Assembly: GCA_943735955.1 (NCBI GenBank)
Contig: OX030958.1
Location: forward strand, 10,467,626-10,531,625
Origin: Piscicola geometra
Lineage: Eukaryota > Annelida > Clitellata > Hirudinida > Piscicolidae
Length of the DNA: 64,000 nucleotides
Reading direction: 5' to 3'
The position numbers and the translations under genes are program-made. This document shows, in pieces, positions 62,401 through 64,000 of the stretch (position 1 is the first letter of the stretch; the number at the start of each line of letters is the position of its first letter). The notes under the pieces are model-generated. The model was not told the DNA's origin and ran no database searches. It worked only from the letters and a program-made list of their open reading frames with translations.

Positions 62401-63573
62401 AATCATTGTCTCATCCACCATGTCAAAAATATTCATTTAAAAAAACAAAAACACTTTCAAAAAATAGTATTTCTAAATCATGATTCATTACAAAGAAAAA
62501 AAACTCATGTAAAAATAAAACATACTCTAAGTATAAAGAAGAATTTATTATAATTTGTAATTTATTTATTTTGATACAAAAATTGATTGATCTCTATTAC
62601 ATTGTTACCACACTGTCAAAAACTTGTTTTTTAACGAAAAAGTGTCAATCATTGTCTCCTACACCATGTCAAAAAGTATTCATTTAGAAAAACAAATATA
62701 CTTTAAAAAACACTATGTCACTCCCATAAATTGTATGTACTGTTTTTTCTAGTATATACTGTTATTTCTAGTATGTACTGAAGGTTATTTCAGGAAATTT
62801 AAGTTTTAGTTTTTTTTCATATATTGCTTTTTCAATTGTGGGCTTCAAAAGTATATATATTTTGATCTTCTTTAATAGTTTGCTTAAGAGAAAAAAATAA
62901 TTTAAAGAAAAATTATTTTGTGAAAAAAAGTTAGTTAAATAATCCAAACATACAAAGTTCGATCCTCAGACAAAAAGACTACATAAAAACACAAAGGAAA
63001 AAGAATAATGATTAAAAAAATGGTTTAAAATAGGGTTGATATCTCAACCATTTAAACTAATTTCTTAATTCAAAAGTAAGTTTTTTTTATCATTTAGAAC
63101 CTCCCTTTAGGAGTAATCTGTGAACATCCACAAAAAAATTATTTCATTCCTTCCATAAATAACTTTTTCCTAATTTTCAATATGCTGGTCTTTATATTTG
63201 AAACTTTTCACCTTTTCATTTGACATTTTGAATTTATTATATACTTTTCGTGAAAGGTTGAAAAGATATTTATTTAGAAAATTTATATATAATATTCATT
63301 TATTGATTCATTTACTCATAGAATAAAAACTAAACTAACGGAAACAAATTAAAAATCTAATTAAGGAAGTATTCAAATTGAAAGTAACTGAAAATTCACT
63401 AAAACACCAATTTGAACAACAATATAAAAATAGACTCCACAAAATGAATATTAGCTGCAACAGACCTAATATCTAAAACTACGTGAACAACGACTCTAGC
63501 TTGTATTACTTGCAGACAATTTGAATTCAACGCTTATCTTTGCTTTTCGGATTTCTATCTCCAAGAACAATAA
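59447..63573 (+). CDS. Candidate exon chain of an unidentified gene
   Basis: Exon 59447-59542 (needs two, after CTACCCACAG, donor AACAG|GTTTTC, leaves two) encodes QWEDTKACYNQLLNQCVLDK, a helical, TPR-like segment. Exon 60225-60419 (needs two, leaves two at CAGAC|GTAAAT) encodes VNLTIEVRPSIQADIPREQI and following ordered-looking sequence. Terminal exon 63516-63573 (needs two, after TTACTTGCAG) encodes QFEFNAYLCFSDFYLQEQ and stops at TAA. Phases agree throughout, but the donors GTTTTC and GTAAAT are not strong, and intermediate exons may be missing. The last exon is followed at once by AATAAAA. No family is recognised; a continuation of the 53735-57176 gene is possible. Confidence 0.35.
60935..61040 (-). 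mobile_element. tRNA-derived SINE head, family 2
   Basis: On the minus strand, TAACCGAGAGTGTAACG (A-box position) and GGTTCAAGTGCC (B box) lie at tRNA-like spacing, followed by a short body. The sequence differs from family 1. Confidence 0.5.
61188..61352 (-). mobile_element. tRNA-derived SINE, family 3
   Basis: On the minus strand, TAGTGTCATGGTAAAG (A box) and AGTTCGATTCCTA (B box) at tRNA spacing are followed by a body containing CGAGACTGTGAAACCGTCTC, a near-perfect hairpin, and ending near GTCGACGTGCTAATAGCC. Confidence 0.55.
61575..61800 (+). pseudogene. hAT transposase C-terminal fragment
   Basis: The plus strand reads IPSERLFSIAENM near 61723-61761, matching the hAT dimerisation-domain signature (ER-FS-AG), then a TAG and further stops. 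A degraded segment precedes it. Dead copy. Confidence 0.65.
62252..62712 (+). repeat. Tandem duplication, 235-bp period
   Basis: The unit from ATTACAAAG at 62252 recurs from 62487, sharing GTCAAAAACTTGTTTTTTAAC, AAGTGTCAATCATTGTCTC and other blocks with moderate divergence and small indels. No gene inside. Confidence 0.8.
62720..63510. other. No gene seen
   Basis: AT-rich; short local TACTGTT repeats near 62745-62780. Confidence 0.45.
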
Positions 63574-63579
63574 AATTGC

Positions 63580-64000
63580 TTTTATTGCTTATTATTCTTC
63601 AAATATTTTGTTATTTTAATTTTTTCGCTTGTTTCAATAATGCTGCTAATTTTGTATTGGATTTGAAACTCATATTTCTTTTTGTAATTATCTCATTTTC
63701 ATTTTTAAAATTAGTTAAAGGATTCAAGTTATTCCCAATTTGATTAATTTAGTTATTAAAGATTTTAATTGTTTGGAAAATTCTTGATTTTATAAAAGAA
63801 AAAGTGTTTTTGTAGATTGACGTTTACTTAGAAGGAAGATTGCGAGAAATGAGAATTCATTTAATCTCATGGACAAACCTAATTGCATCGAAAAGGCAGC
63901 GTATTTAAGATATATTCACTATTTCAGATGATTTGTCTCAATTTTACTTTTAAATTATTTCAAGTAGTTAATCCTTTCTGGCTTTTCCTATAATTACAAT
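63580..64000. other. 3' flank, no gene seen
   Basis: AT-rich. The 67-codon hydrophobic frame at 63540-63743 overlaps the proposed terminal exon in another phase and is AT-driven. Confidence 0.4.

Overview
The window is nuclear DNA of an AT-rich invertebrate animal (roughly 70-75% A+T by eye). The evidence is spliced genes with GT-AG introns, serine/asparagine-rich proteins, a TATA box plus a TCAGT initiator at one promoter, tRNA-derived SINEs, decayed non-LTR and hAT elements, and very long di- and trinucleotide microsatellites. I cannot name the species. Nothing bacterial, phage-like or CRISPR-like is present. Most exons were found by joining splice sites with matching reading phase, because few genes here have long open frames.

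Left part (1-24 kb). A gene entering from the left ends in a 12-cysteine secreted-type exon (last exon 3033-3267); its first visible intron holds a dead non-LTR retrotransposon. A weaker cysteine exon pair lies at 4796-5365. Two microsatellite arrays at 8.2-8.6 kb and 11.4-12.3 kb carry the same triplet in opposite orientation. A clear six-exon gene (12919-18728) encodes a disordered protein of at least 1,209 residues with a cysteine cluster and a proline-rich SH3-type motif. A compact peptide locus at 22856-24001 has its own promoter, a signal-peptide exon, two paralogous six-cysteine-framework exons and a shared last exon. A 64-bp triplication at its first splice donor makes it the most unusual object in the window.

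Middle part (24-46 kb). A single-exon minus-strand gene (25821-26750) encodes a phospho-regulated protein with a DSGxxS degron. It is followed by a fold-back MITE with 8-bp target duplications, SINE copies, a 216-bp (AT)n array, a 67-bp sequence repeated almost exactly 9 kb apart, and a short minus-strand housekeeping-type first exon at 42.6-42.8 kb. Scattered single exons suggest large introns of one or more genes, but their linkage is unproven.

Right part (46-64 kb). A Gln/Asn/His-rich exon (46261-47116), a phase-consistent three-exon gene end (53735-57176), a possible minus-strand gene end (57359-58602) and a further plus-strand exon chain (59447-63573) are set among SINEs, an RTE-type retrotransposon tail, a hAT transposase remnant and a 235-bp tandem duplication. 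Apart from the peptide genes and the degron protein, I do not recognise the products and assign no functions.
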